64,000 bases of DNA from Psychrobacter sp. JCM 18903 (GCF_000586475.1 NZ_BAWJ01000001.1:62001-126000); one strand, 5' to 3'. Counted from the first letter of the stretch, positions 19,482 to 28,484 are shown. Numbers and translations are program-made. Notes: a model not told the origin generated them from the sequence alone.

Positions 19482-21089
19482 ATGGGTATTAGCAACAGTT
19501 CTACAGAGCCAGTCAAATCAGTCGGTTCTATGAGAATAAATCTATTTTTTGCCATTTTACTGATTGCGATGACCGCCTACTTTTTGTGGTGGGGTCTAGA
19601 TTACACGATGCGTCAACAGACGACGCTATTTATTGTGGCTACTGCTTTTGGTGTCTTTATGGCATTCAATATTGGTGGTAACGATGTCGCCAACTCCTTT
19701 GGTACCTCAGTAGGTGCAGGGACATTGACCATTCCACAAGCGTTGGGTATCGCAGCGATATTTGAAGTGTCCGGAGCCGTACTGGCAGGTGGTGAAGTCA
19801 CCGATACCATTCGAAGCGGCATTGTCGATTTAGATGGTCTTTCAGTAACGCCCAACCAATTCATTTATGTCATGCTGTCAGCGCTCATCGCTGCCGCATT
19901 TTGGCTGTTATTTGCCACCAAAAAAGGTCTGCCCGTTTCGACCACGCACGCCATTATTGGCGGCGTTGTTGGTAGCTCTATTGTATTAGGTATCACGTTA
20001 GGTGGTACTGAAATGGCATTGTCAACGGTGAATTGGAGTACGATTGGCACCATCGCGATTTCTTGGGTATTATCACCGCTATTGGGCGGCGTTTTGTCCT
20101 ATGTATTATATGGACAGATTAAGAAAAATATCATCGAATATAATGATAGAACAGAGGCGCACATTGCGACTTTGAAAGGCGACAAAAAAACCTTAAAACA
20201 AAACCACAAAGAATTTTTGGACGGTTTAACAGAATCAGAACAACTTGCCTATACGTCAGCGATGTTGCGTGATCAAGAAATCTACAAAGATGATGATTGC
20301 GATGTTGAAGATTTAGAGACTGATTATTATAAACAGCTTTATGAGATTGAAAATGAACGCAGCAACCTTGATACGCTAAAAGCGTTGAAGCAATGGGTTC
20401 CTATCATTGCGGCTGCAGGCGGCGCGGTCATGGCCTCTTTGGTCATCTTTAAAGGTCTAAAGAATGTCAATAATGGCATGACGACGCTGCAAGGCTTTTT
20501 AATCATGGGTATGATCGCGGCGCTAGTGTGGCTTGCGACCTTTATCTATACCAAGAGTATCCGCGGTAAACATAAAGAAGATTTGACCAAAGCGACGTTT
20601 ATTATGTTTAGCTGGATGCAAGTCTTTACCGCCTCTGCTTTTGCCTTTAGCCATGGCTCAAACGATATTGCCAATGCAGTCGGTCCTTTTGCCGCGATTA
20701 TGGATGTTATCCGTACCAATAGCATTGCGACTGAAGCCGCTGTACCACCTGCTGTCATGCTGACCTTTGGTGTTGCGCTTATCGTTGGTCTTTGGTTCAT
20801 TGGTAAAGAGGTCATTCAAACGGTTGGTACAAATTTGGCAAAAATGCATCCCGCTTCTGGTTTTTCAGCTGAATTGGCTGCGGCTGCAGTGGTTATGGGC
20901 GCATCAACCATGGGGCTGCCCGTCTCAAGTACGCATACGCTAGTTGGCGCGGTACTTGGTATCGGTATTGTCAATAGAGACACCAATTGGGCGTTGATGA
21001 AACCTATCGGTTTGGCATGGATCATTACTCTTCCTGCAGCAGCGGCAATGTCTGCAATCAGTTATATCATTTTGGTCAATATTTTTTAA
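19482..21089 (+). CDS. pit: Pit-type low-affinity inorganic phosphate transporter
   Basis: PiT-family permease of 535 residues, about 10 to 11 membrane helices. The two family repeats are clear: GGNDVANSFGTSVGAGTL in the N-terminal half and SHGSNDIANAVGPFAAI in the C-terminal half, together with GLPVSTTHAIIGGVVGSS and GLPVSSTHTLVGAVLGIG. A charged cytoplasmic loop of about 100 residues (around 210-300, including DDDCDVEDLETDYYKQ) separates the halves. The start ATG 19482 follows AGGA at 19468-19471. The position next to pap suggests linked phosphate/polyphosphate physiology. A terminator follows. Confidence 0.93.
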   Translation: MGISNSSTEPVKSVGSMRINLFFAILLIAMTAYFLWWGLDYTMRQQTTLFIVATAFGVFMAFNIGGNDVANSFGTSVGAGTLTIPQALGIAAIFEVSGAVLAGGEVTDTIRSGIVDLDGLSVTPNQFIYVMLSALIAAAFWLLFATKKGLPVSTTHAIIGGVVGSSIVLGITLGGTEMALSTVNWSTIGTIAISWVLSPLLGGVLSYVLYGQIKKNIIEYNDRTEAHIATLKGDKKTLKQNHKEFLDGLTESEQLAYTSAMLRDQEIYKDDDCDVEDLETDYYKQLYEIENERSNLDTLKALKQWVPIIAAAGGAVMASLVIFKGLKNVNNGMTTLQGFLIMGMIAALVWLATFIYTKSIRGKHKEDLTKATFIMFSWMQVFTASAFAFSHGSNDIANAVGPFAAIMDVIRTNSIATEAAVPPAVMLTFGVALIVGLWFIGKEVIQTVGTNLAKMHPASGFSAELAAAAVVMGASTMGLPVSSTHTLVGAVLGIGIVNRDTNWALMKPIGLAWIITLPAAAAMSAISYIILVNIF

Positions 21090-21154
21090 CACGTACGCTT
21101 ATTAAGGTTTTTGCTTAAATCTTATTTAACGTTATTTATAAGCAAGTTTCAAAT

Positions 21155-21193
21155 AAAAAACGCTTATCAGTATCATGCCGATAAGCGTTTTTT
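21155..21193. terminator. Bidirectional terminator between pit and the aminotransferase
   Basis: AAAAAACGCTTATC (21155-21168) pairs perfectly with GATAAGCGTTTTTT (21180-21193), with an 11-base loop. It serves the convergent genes. Confidence 0.9.
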
Positions 21194-21209
21194 TATGTCA
21201 AATTAAGGT

Positions 21210-22859
21210 CTATTCGGTACCAAATTGTTTGCGTTTTTTGGCAAAGAAGCGATCTAAGCGGTCCATGGCATCTTCTAAATCATGTAAGTTTGGCAAAAAC
21301 ACCAAGCGGAAATGATCGGGCTTATCCCAGTTAAAGCCTGTTCCTTGCACCATTAATACATTTTCTTCAACAAGCAAATCCATCATAAATGCCATATCAT
21401 CTTCGATAGGGTAAATATCAGGATCCATCTTTGGAAAGCAATAAAACGCGCCTTGTGGCATGGTACAAGAGATACCTTTGATCGCATTAAGCCGTGACAC
21501 AGCCATTTCACGCTGCTTATATAAGCGCCCACGCTCTGACGTGAGCTCTTTCATGCTTTGATAGCCACCCATTGCCGTTTGGATGGCATACTGACCTTGG
21601 ACGTTGGAACACAAGCGCATAGACGCTAACATGTCCAAACCTTCGATAAAGTCAGTGGCATGGTGTTTTTTGCCAGACACCATCATCCAACCTGCGCGGA
21701 ATCCCGCGATACGATGAGATTTAGATAATCCATTGTATGAGAGCACCAGCACATCATCAGTCAAGGTGCTCATTGGGGTGTGTACCATATCATCATAAAG
21801 AATACGATCATAAATTTCATCGGCCATGATGATTAAATCATGCGCTTTAGCGACCTCAATAATTTGTTTGAGTAATTCATCACTATAAAGTGAACCCGTT
21901 GGATTATTAGGGTTAATCACCACGATACCTTTGGTTTTAGAGGTGATTTTAGATTTAATGTCTTCGATATCAGGATGCCAATTGTCGTCTTCATTACAGC
22001 GATAATGTACCGCTGTGCCGCCAGCTAGGTTCGCCGCTGCCGTCCAAAGCGGGTAGTCCGGCATTGGGATAAGCACTTCGTCACCATCATTCATCAAAGC
22101 CTGCATGGTCATTACAATCAGCTCAGAAACTCCGTTGCCCAAATAGACATCACGGACATCAACTGCCGATAGCAACCCTTTTGATTGGTAGTACTGTAGG
22201 ACGGCTTTACGCGCTGAAAAAATCCCTTGCGAGTCGGAATAGCCGGTCGCGTCTGGTAAATTCATTGCCACATCGCGCAAAATCTCATGCGGGGCTTCTA
22301 AACCAAAGGGGGCTGGGTTACCGACGTTCAGCTTTAATATACGTTTGCCTTCTGCTTCCATCTTATTGGCTGTTTGTAGTAGCGGGCCGCGAATGTCGTA
22401 GCAAACATTTTGTAATTTATCCGATTTTTTTATTGTGTTCATAGTGTGACCACTCATAGGGTTATTTTGTGAGTTTGTATCTATAGTAGGAGTTGTAGCT
22501 GTTTGATTGGTTTGGGAGTCACGCATCTTGTCAGTTTGAGCGGATGACGTATTTTGACTATTCTTATTATGAGAATGAGTGCTTTCACTCACTTCTTTAT
22601 TATTATCACTGTCGTTTTTTAGTTCACCGCGTAACAGATAGCCTTCGCTGCAGCCTAAAATGTGTGCTAGCGTTGGTAGTTTAGATGACACAATGCCATT
22701 GGTGCCACGCTCCCAATTCGAGATAGCACCGCGACTGACTTTTGCGCCTGCTGCGGTCATGGCTTGCGCTAATTGCTCAGCAGTCAGCCCTTTATCACGA
22801 CGTAGCTGTACCAGTCTTTCGGCTTGTGTGCTTTTATTTTTGTCATCAGCCATAATCAT
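21210..22859 (-). CDS. alaA: Alanine-type aminotransferase fused to an N-terminal XRE helix-turn-helix
   Basis: 549 residues in three parts. Residues about 14-78 are an XRE/Cro-type DNA-binding domain (LVQLRRDKGLTAEQLAQAM, VSRGAISNWERG, PTLAHILGCSEGYLL). Residues about 80-140 are a Ser/Asn/Thr-rich linker. The rest is a fold-type I aminotransferase like E. coli AlaA: NVGNPAPFGLEAP, YSDSQGIFSARKAV, INPNNPTGSLYS, DEIYDRILYD, and SKSHRIAGFRAGW with the pyridoxal-phosphate lysine. Likely reaction: pyruvate plus glutamate to alanine plus 2-oxoglutarate. The fusion suggests a self-regulating or moonlighting enzyme. Palindromic sites upstream (22928-23015) are candidate operators. A MocR/PdxR origin is excluded because those use GntR-type domains. 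Confidence 0.9.
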   Translation of the reverse strand: MIMADDKNKSTQAERLVQLRRDKGLTAEQLAQAMTAAGAKVSRGAISNWERGTNGIVSSKLPTLAHILGCSEGYLLRGELKNDSDNNKEVSESTHSHNKNSQNTSSAQTDKMRDSQTNQTATTPTIDTNSQNNPMSGHTMNTIKKSDKLQNVCYDIRGPLLQTANKMEAEGKRILKLNVGNPAPFGLEAPHEILRDVAMNLPDATGYSDSQGIFSARKAVLQYYQSKGLLSAVDVRDVYLGNGVSELIVMTMQALMNDGDEVLIPMPDYPLWTAAANLAGGTAVHYRCNEDDNWHPDIEDIKSKITSKTKGIVVINPNNPTGSLYSDELLKQIIEVAKAHDLIIMADEIYDRILYDDMVHTPMSTLTDDVLVLSYNGLSKSHRIAGFRAGWMMVSGKKHHATDFIEGLDMLASMRLCSNVQGQYAIQTAMGGYQSMKELTSERGRLYKQREMAVSRLNAIKGISCTMPQGAFYCFPKMDPDIYPIEDDMAFMMDLLVEENVLMVQGTGFNWDKPDHFRLVFLPNLHDLEDAMDRLDRFFAKKRKQFGTE

Positions 22860-22927
22860 TCAAGCCTTTATTATTCATTAATTGGTAATAGAGAGAAGGA
22901 AAGCAGGCATTTGTTTTAATTAAGCCT

Positions 22928-23015
22928 TAATGCAAGATATTATTGCATTATCAGTATCAATGCAAGCTGTTTTTAAGGAAGATGTATTTATCAATGCAAG
23001 AATAACTTGCATTGA
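22928..23015. promoter_or_regulatory. Palindromic operator-like array upstream of the XRE-aminotransferase
   Basis: Site 1: TAATGCAA (22928-22935) and TTGCATTA (22943-22950) around a 7-base spacer. Site 2: a lone TCAATGCAAG (22957-22966). Site 3: TCAATGCAAG (22991-23000) and CTTGCATTGA (23006-23015) around AATAA. All share AATGCAA. They lie 69 to 156 bases upstream of a gene whose own product carries a DNA-binding domain. Autoregulation is inferred. Confidence 0.6.
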
Positions 23016-23047
23016 TAGTATTATAGTTACCTCATTGCTACTCTACT

Positions 23048-23219
23048 AGGGCGTGTCCTTATTTTAAAAATGGTAATAAAAATGAGATAAATTGTCGTTA
23101 AACAAGGAAAGTAGTGCAAATAATATCGAGATATTGCTAAGCTATTTGACGATGTTTGGCAAAATTTAGCCATTTTTAGCTCATTTAGAAGATAATCGAT
23201 TGAATTGAGGACACGCCCT
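23048..23219. mobile_element. MITE-like element, 172 bp, longest copy
   Basis: The ends AGGGCGTGTCCTTA and TGAGGACACGCCCT are nearly perfect inverted repeats. It shares interior blocks with the 159 bp copy at 1444. It is flanked by CTACT on the left and ATATAT on the right; with the end base included, TA may be the duplicated target. No coding capacity. Confidence 0.85.
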
Positions 23220-23502
23220 ATATATCAAACTTCTTTCAGAGAATCATTGTCGTGGCTACATCTATATTCATTGATACGTTAAGAAAATTTGCTGTATTTT
23301 ATTTATCATAGCTTTTTCAATACCTTACACTATCGCTTGTTTATGATAGTTTTCTTGTAATGTATACCTTGAATATTGAGTGGATAAACAATAGATAAGG
23401 CCCATCGTTTTTATAAAAATATGGCGATAAAGTGTTAGTTAATAGCAGATAAAAGCTAATGCTAATGGATGAGATAATACATACCCAAATTAAGGATACA
23501 TT
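23220..23502. other. Intergenic region upstream of msrB
   Basis: About 280 AT-rich bases that presumably hold the msrB promoter. A rightward AAGGA lies just before the ATG at 23503. Nothing else recognised. Confidence 0.5.
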
Positions 23503-23928
23503 ATGCAAGACAATCAACTTAGCCAAGAAGAGATCAGCCAATTAACAGAAGCTGATTGGAAAGAGCGTTTGAGTGCTGATGAATATCACGTGATGCGTGA
23601 AAAGGGCACAGAACGCCCATTTACGGGCGTCTATAACGATGCGACTGATGACGGTATTTATCGCTGCAAAGGCTGCGGTGCGAGCTTATTTGACTCAAGC
23701 AATAAATTTGATGCCAGCTGTGGTTGGCCAAGTTTTGACCAAGGAGTTGATAACAGCGCTATCGAGGAGCATGTGGATAATTCGCTGGGCATGACGCGGA
23801 CAGAAGTGACCTGTAGTAACTGCGGCGCACATTTAGGTCATGTCTTCCCTGACGGCCCAAGCGAGACGACGGGGATGCGCTATTGCATCAATTCTGTGTC
23901 TATTGATCTAGATAAATCTGACAAGTAA
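23503..23928 (+). CDS. msrB: Peptide-methionine (R)-S-oxide reductase
   Basis: Repairs methionine-R-sulfoxide in oxidised proteins using thioredoxin. 141 residues, single domain. Zinc ligands CKGCG and CSNCG, the conserved DASCGWPSF and [12 protein letters not shown], and the catalytic Cys in RYCINSVSI are all present. The start ATG 23503 is preceded by AAGGATAC. It is followed 148 bases later by a glutathione peroxidase gene, so two oxidative-damage repair genes sit together. Confidence 0.96.
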   Translation: MQDNQLSQEEISQLTEADWKERLSADEYHVMREKGTERPFTGVYNDATDDGIYRCKGCGASLFDSSNKFDASCGWPSFDQGVDNSAIEEHVDNSLGMTRTEVTCSNCGAHLGHVFPDGPSETTGMRYCINSVSIDLDKSDK

Positions 23929-24076
23929 TCGGTAGAACAAGTCGCTTAAATTGTTTTAGAATCATGGCAAAGAAGTGCGATATGCTTCTTTGCCAGTTAT
24001 TAGAACTATGAATGTTATTGAGACATGAGCACGGCTTAAAAAAACCAAAATAATAAATTAATCAATTTAAGGACAA

Positions 24077-24565
24077 ATGATGAGTACTATTTATGATTTT
24101 ACTGCTGAGCACATGGACGGAACTGTACAAGCCTTTGCTGATTATCAAGGTAAGATGTTATTAATCGTCAATACCGCCAGCAAATGTGGGTTTACGCCGC
24201 AATTTGAAGGTTTAGAAGCAATATATCAGCAATATAAAGATCAAGGATTGGTCGTTATTGGTTTCCCTTGTAATCAATTTGGCGGGCAAGATCCAGGCAG
24301 TAATGAGGAGATTGGCGCATTTTGTCAAAAGAACTATGGTGTCAGTTTCCCAATGATGGCGAAGGTTGATGTCAATGGCAAAGACGCTCATCCTATTTTT
24401 GATTGGCTCAAAGAGCAAAAGGGTGGCGTATTAACAGACGGTATCAAATGGAATTTTACTAAGTTTTTAATTGGTAAAGATGGACAGGTCATTGACCGCT
24501 ATGCGCCAACCACCAAACCAGAAGCCATAAAAATGGATATCGAACAAGCATTAGCCAGTAAATAG
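24077..24565 (+). CDS. Glutathione peroxidase family protein
   Basis: Thioredoxin-fold peroxidase of about 162 residues that reduces hydrogen peroxide and organic peroxides, usually with thioredoxin in bacteria. Motifs: NTASKCGFTPQFEGLEAIY with Cys in place of selenocysteine (near residue 37), GFPCNQFGGQDPG with the conserved Gln and a possible resolving Cys, and KWNFTKFLIG with the catalytic Trp and Asn. The start is ATG 24077 or the overlapping ATG 24080 after AAGGA. It is the BtuE/GpxA type. Confidence 0.94.
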   Translation: MMSTIYDFTAEHMDGTVQAFADYQGKMLLIVNTASKCGFTPQFEGLEAIYQQYKDQGLVVIGFPCNQFGGQDPGSNEEIGAFCQKNYGVSFPMMAKVDVNGKDAHPIFDWLKEQKGGVLTDGIKWNFTKFLIGKDGQVIDRYAPTTKPEAIKMDIEQALASK

Positions 24566-24681
24566 GGTCATGCTTGAAAATTTATTGGTTTTTTATAAAA
24601 ATATAAATCCAATGAAAACATAGGCTTGTCAGATTAATAAATAAAAACCTATAAAATAGGTTAAAAAACTGAAAATACTGT

Positions 24682-24709
24682 TTGACAGCCATGTGTAAAT
24701 CTATATAAT
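24682..24709 (+). promoter_or_regulatory. Sigma-70 promoter of the tRNA-Val/tRNA-Asp operon
   Basis: TTGACA (24682-24687), 16-base spacer, TATAAT (24704-24709). Both boxes are consensus. It lies about 160 bases before tRNA-Val. Confidence 0.85.
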
Positions 24710-24869
24710 ACACACCCACAGCAAGGGGACTTAATTAAGTTCAATGTTGTTAGAATTTTTACTGACTTAAAGCGTGACAACTTTAAAGATTAAACTTTCT
24801 ATAAAATTCCTTTTAAGGAATTTTAACTTGCGAAGCTAAAATTGCAGTGCAATTTTTTAACGCTTCTCA

Positions 24870-24945
24870 GGGTGATTAGCTCAGTTGGTAGAGCGTCTGC
24901 CTTACACGCAGAATGTCGGCGGTTCGAATCCGTCATCACCCACCA
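24870..24945 (+). tRNA. tRNA-Val (anticodon TAC)
   Basis: 76 bases including encoded CCA. Acceptor stem GGGTGAT/ATCACCC, D-loop AGCTCAGTTGGTAGAGC, anticodon loop CTTACAC giving TAC, and T-loop GGTTCGAATCC. It is the first gene of a two-tRNA transcript. Confidence 0.97.
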
Positions 24946-24996
24946 CTCTTTTTAGCGAGTGTCTCTGTAATAAGAGAAGATGCTAAGACGACCTAA

Positions 24997-25073
24997 GCAG
25001 CGGTAGTTCAGTTGGTTAGAATACCGGCCTGTCACGCCGGGGGTCGCGGGTTCGAGTCCCGTCCGCTGCGCCA
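24997..25073 (+). tRNA. tRNA-Asp (anticodon GTC)
   Basis: 77 bases including encoded CCA. Acceptor stem GCAGCGG/CCGCTGC, anticodon loop CTGTCAC giving GTC, T-loop GGTTCGAGTCC. It lies 51 bases after tRNA-Val with no promoter between. Confidence 0.97.
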
Positions 25074-25126
25074 TATTTAGTAAAAAGCTAAAACAAATTT
25101 AAACTCTCGAGTTTAAGCAAGTTTCG

Positions 25127-25157
25127 CCTCAAACATAATTTTGTTTGGGGTTTTTTT
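25127..25157 (+). terminator. Terminator of the tRNA operon
   Basis: CCTCAAACA / TGTTTGGGG (one T-G pair), six-base loop, followed by seven T. Confidence 0.85.
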
Positions 25158-25280
25158 GTGTCTAAAATTCTTCTTACGGCCTTTATCTATAAAGGTTGGC
25201 TTTTTTTCCCTTATCAACTCTTAGGGAATAGTCTGTTTTTAATAAGGTATTCTCTATAAGTTTGGTTGCATACATTCTAC

Positions 25281-25331
25281 CTTTTGGTCACCGACCACTT
25301 CCTTGCTGACCACCTGCTCGGTGACCAAAAG
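25281..25331. repeat. Inverted repeat of GGTCACC/GGTGACC motifs
   Basis: CTTTTGGTCACC (25281-25292) is the exact complement of GGTGACCAAAAG (25320-25331). The 27-base interior contains GACCAC twice, and another GGTGACC follows at 25331-25337. There is no T-run of the usual terminator type. It lies between tRNA-Asp and the sensor kinase gene. Confidence 0.65.
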
Positions 25332-25348
25332 GTGACCATTTCTCGATT

Positions 25349-25359
25349 AAACACGCCCT
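25349..25359. mobile_element. Solo end of the MITE-like family
   Basis: AACACGCCCTA matches the outer 11 bases of the family end. No partner end is near. It overlaps the last bases of the sensor kinase gene. Confidence 0.4.
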
Positions 25360-26838
25360 ATGATTCTTTTAATAACTGTACGTTAACTTGAAAGTAATAC
25401 TCATCCTTAATGGTAATACTGACTTTGCCGTTATGGGCATTGACGATCGCTTGTACGATGGCCAATCCCAGCCCTGTGCCCGAGTGCTTATTATTGGATT
25501 TGTGATGACGATAAAAGCGTTCAAACAGTCTATCTGCTTCCGCTTGAGTTAGAGGCGTCTGCAAGCGATTAGTGATGGTGATGTTTAGCGATGGCTGCTG
25601 AACCGTTTCTCTAAGGGCGTGAGCGTTATGTTTTATAAAGCTAGCAGTCTTAGAAACGGCGGTAATAGTAATGATACTGTCGCTGGCGGCGTAGTAAATC
25701 GCATTGGATATCAAGTTGGCAAACAGCCTTTGTAACAAGCTCTCATCCCCTAATACCACATCAAATGCCCCTTTTTTCTCAAAAGAGATACCGCGCTCTT
25801 CGGCTATCAGCTCAAAATAATCGATGAGCTTAATTATCAGTGAGTTGGTATCGACAAGATGACGTTGTGAGTCGTAAAGACCTTTTTGAGTTTTTGCCAG
25901 CAATAGCATATTGTTAATTAGCAGGGATAGTTGCTTGAGCGTGTCGTGTTGATGATGTAGCTGCTCGACATATTCTTGATGGTCTCTAGGTTTACTGAGC
26001 ATCACTTGAGTTTGAGTGCTTAACGTTGCCAGTGGTGTGCGCAGTTCGTGAGCAATGTCATCAGAAAACTGTGATAATGAAGCAAAGTTGTGTTCGAGTT
26101 TATCCATCATGGCATTATAAGCGTCAGCCAAGGGTCGCAACTCGCTTGGCATTTCAGAGACGATGATTCTATCGTCTAACTGCTCGGCGTTGATACGTGC
26201 CATTTTTTGACTGATGGTCGCTAAGGGGGCGAATCCTAAATAGACGCTAAAAGCCGCCACTGATACCAAGATAAAAGTAATCGCAATAAGTATCAGAATA
26301 AGATGGTGATTAAACTGGGCAAGGTATTGATGATGCACATCAATCGGTAGCGCGATTAATGCCAAGCGATTAGAGTGCTCAATGACCAGCGCGCGATAAT
26401 GACGATGATTAAGCTGCAAGTCAAAGGGTTGATCGCGGTGCTGCTGCCATAGTTTTTCGACCAATTGGGAGTCATTGAGTTTATCAATAAAATTCTTTGG
26501 CTGACTATTAATGATATGTCCATTATGGTCAGTAATAATTGTTTTGACTTCATAATCTGGTCGAAAAATATCTACCACAGATGATGCTGTATTAGCGAGA
26601 TGAGCAGGGTCGGCAAGGTTGTCAGAGGCTGATCATCCGATGTCACCTCTGTCATATACTGTCGTAAATTAAACGCAGCATGAGTCAGGATCTCTGAGTC
26701 CATTTGTTCAAAATGATCATTAACTGAACGCTGTATCCATATGTACAAAAAAGCTTGAGATATCAGCACACATACCGTTAATACTAGGGTAGTGCGCCAC
26801 AGTAATGACAAGCGTCGATGCTCTGATTTATATGCCAT
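25358..26838 (-). CDS. cusS: CusS/CopS-type heavy-metal sensor histidine kinase, frameshifted
   Basis: About 493 residues when joined. N-terminal membrane helix (LWRTTLVLTVCVLISQAFLY), periplasmic domain, second helix (LILILIAITFILVSVAAFSV), HAMP, HisKA H-box DDIAHELRTPLATL, HATPase motifs NLISNAIYYA and GTGLGLAIV. One base is missing near 26626, in the periplasmic domain: frame 1 ends TSDDQ, and the next frame gives SDNLADPAHLANTASSVVDIFRPDY. The start lies one base after the stop of the regulator gene. Pairing with CusR and the neighbouring DUF411/DUF305 genes suggests copper or silver sensing. Confidence 0.87.
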
Positions 26839-26839
26839 G

Positions 26840-27607
26840 CTATTTTACTTCAACATGATTGAGTTTAGAAACCGTATTAGCCTCATTACTCATATCAATG
26901 TTGGTTTCATTATTAACTGTAACGGCGGTATTGTCCGCTTCTAGTTTATAGCCCATACCGCGTACGGTATGAATGAGCTTACTTTCAAAGCCATCGTCGA
27001 TTTTACTTCGTAAGCGTCTTATCGCCACATCAATCACATTGGTATCGCTATCAAAATTCATATCCCATACTTGTGAAGCGATGACAGAGCGGGGCAATAC
27101 TTCGCCTTGATGCTCAAGTAAAAACTGCAATAGCGCAAATTCTTTGGCCGTCAATTTGATAGAACCTTTATCTCGATGCACACTACGTTTGGCGATATCC
27201 AGTTTTAAATCAGCCATTTGAAGCACTGTGCTGGCGTAATCTGCTTGATTGGCACGGCGTAGTAAGCTTTTGATTCTGACCAGCAGCTCAGCGAAGGCAA
27301 AAGGCTTGGTAAGATAATCGTCACCGCCAATCTCAAAGCCTTTTATACGGTCACTAAGGTCATCTTTTGCGGTCAAAAATAATACAGGGGTGGTGTTACC
27401 AGCAGCGCGATAGTTACTGACCAGCTCAAAACCACTGACATCAGGCAGCATCACATCCATCACCACGACAGTGAAGTCCTCAGTCATCAGAGCATGATAA
27501 CCATCTAAACCTGTGGTTCTATGCTCAACGATAAAACCTGCCTCGCTTAAACCTTTTCTAATGTAGTCGCCAAGCGATAACTCATCTTCGACTAACAATA
27601 CTTTCAT
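26840..27607 (-). CDS. cusR: CusR/CopR-type OmpR-family response regulator
   Basis: 255 residues. Receiver domain MKVLLVEDELSLGDYIRKGL with the phosphorylation site in VVVMDVMLPDVSGFE and TAKDD, then a winged-helix DNA-binding domain (LTAKEFALLQFLLEH, VIDVAIRRLRSKID, VRGMGYKLE). This is the heavy-metal (cusR/copR/irlR) branch by overall sequence. The start at 27607 matches the family; the frame is open 20 codons further upstream. The C-terminal 25 residues are an Asn/Thr/Val-rich tail beyond the normal end. Its likely binding site is at 27709-27728. Confidence 0.92.
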   Translation of the reverse strand: MKVLLVEDELSLGDYIRKGLSEAGFIVEHRTTGLDGYHALMTEDFTVVVMDVMLPDVSGFELVSNYRAAGNTTPVLFLTAKDDLSDRIKGFEIGGDDYLTKPFAFAELLVRIKSLLRRANQADYASTVLQMADLKLDIAKRSVHRDKGSIKLTAKEFALLQFLLEHQGEVLPRSVIASQVWDMNFDSDTNVIDVAIRRLRSKIDDGFESKLIHTVRGMGYKLEADNTAVTVNNETNIDMSNEANTVSKLNHVEVK

Positions 27608-27708
27608 AGCATACTCGCGCCAATTATTTAGGATGAGATCAATATAAAATGTCTTTATTATTATCAATCATAGAGGAATACTGGTAATAAACCTATGCTC
27701 AGTCTAGA

Positions 27709-27728
27709 AGATGACAAAATTGTCATCT
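27709..27728. promoter_or_regulatory. CusR-type copper box
   Basis: AGATGACAAAATTGTCATCT, containing TGACAA-NN-TTGTCA, the core of the E. coli CusR/PcoR box. It lies between cusR and the DUF411 gene. A TATGCT -10 at 27755-27760 would place it near -58 to -39, a usual position for an activator. Knowledge of the box is from E. coli; binding here is inferred. Confidence 0.8.
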
Positions 27729-27787
27729 TGGCGTCATCTGACTGTCAGAGTGGCTATGCTAGTTTGGCTTTAATACATCCTAATTTT

Positions 27788-27872
27788 AATATTCAACACC
27801 ATGAAATATTAAACACCATGAAATATTCAACACTATGAAATATTCAACACTATGAAATATTCAACACTATGA
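27788..27872 (+). repeat. Five 17-bp tandem repeats forming overlapping mini-ORFs in the leader
   Basis: Unit AATATTCAACACTATGA. Copies 3 to 5 (27822-27872) are identical; copies 1 and 2 carry one or two changes. Each unit ends in ATGA. Three successive ATGs (27818, 27835, 27852) each encode MKYSTL-stop, and each stop TGA overlaps the next ATG by the ATGA tetramer. The array ends 9 bases before the DUF411 start codon, inside the predicted 5' untranslated region. Confidence 0.9.
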
Positions 27873-27881
27873 GAAGCCTCT

Positions 27882-28484
27882 ATGATGCCTTTTACCATTA
27901 AGTTTGTTCGAGGGTCAGCGGTCTTATTAACCGCTGTCATATTATCAGCGTGCGGGCAATCTGACAGCAATGCTTCTAATGCTAGCCCCTCTACTGCCAA
28001 TGCCGCTAACGCCAGCAGTGGTGAGGCAAACGCTATACAGAGTAAGCAAACAGTGACACCAGCCAACAACCCAGACCTGCTCAAGAACGTGTCAGCCACT
28101 GTCTATAAAGATGCCAATTGTGGCTGTTGTAAAGAATGGATAGGGCACGCAGAAGATAATGGGTTAACGACAACTGCACATGATGTTGCAGACTTGTCAT
28201 TATTTAAAGAGCGTTACGGTGTACCTGCTGAGATGCGTTCTTGCCATACCGCCGTTACTAGTGATGGTTATGTCATCGAAGGTCATGTTCCTGCTAAGTA
28301 TGTGGCTGAGTTTTTGCAAAATCCACCAAAGCAAGCCATTGGTTTGGCGGTACCGGGTATGCCCGTCGGTAGCCCTGGTATGGAATATCAAGATAAGTTT
28401 ATGCCATACCAAATTATGCAAATCAATAAAGATGGCACAAACCAAGTATACGCTGAGATTGAGTCCGCAGAGCAGCAGCTATAA
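27882..28484 (+). CDS. DUF411 metal-binding lipoprotein, copper-associated
   Basis: 200 residues. Lipobox LSACG near residue 24, then a Ser/Asn/Ala-rich linker, then the DUF411 domain: YKDANCGCCKEW (CGCC metal motif), MRSCHTAV, EGHVPAKYV, GLAVPGMPVGSPGME. DUF411 proteins are found in copper and silver resistance clusters and are thought to bind the metal in the periplasm. The start is ATG 27882 or 27885. It is the first gene after the CusR box, so copper induction is likely. The upstream leader carries the mini-ORF array. DUF305 genes follow. Confidence 0.88.
   Translation: MMPFTIKFVRGSAVLLTAVILSACGQSDSNASNASPSTANAANASSGEANAIQSKQTVTPANNPDLLKNVSATVYKDANCGCCKEWIGHAEDNGLTTTAHDVADLSLFKERYGVPAEMRSCHTAVTSDGYVIEGHVPAKYVAEFLQNPPKQAIGLAVPGMPVGSPGMEYQDKFMPYQIMQINKDGTNQVYAEIESAEQQL

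Noticed and set aside
27788..27872. CRISPR array
   Set aside because: Repeats are 17 bp with no spacers; this is a head-to-tail tandem repeat.
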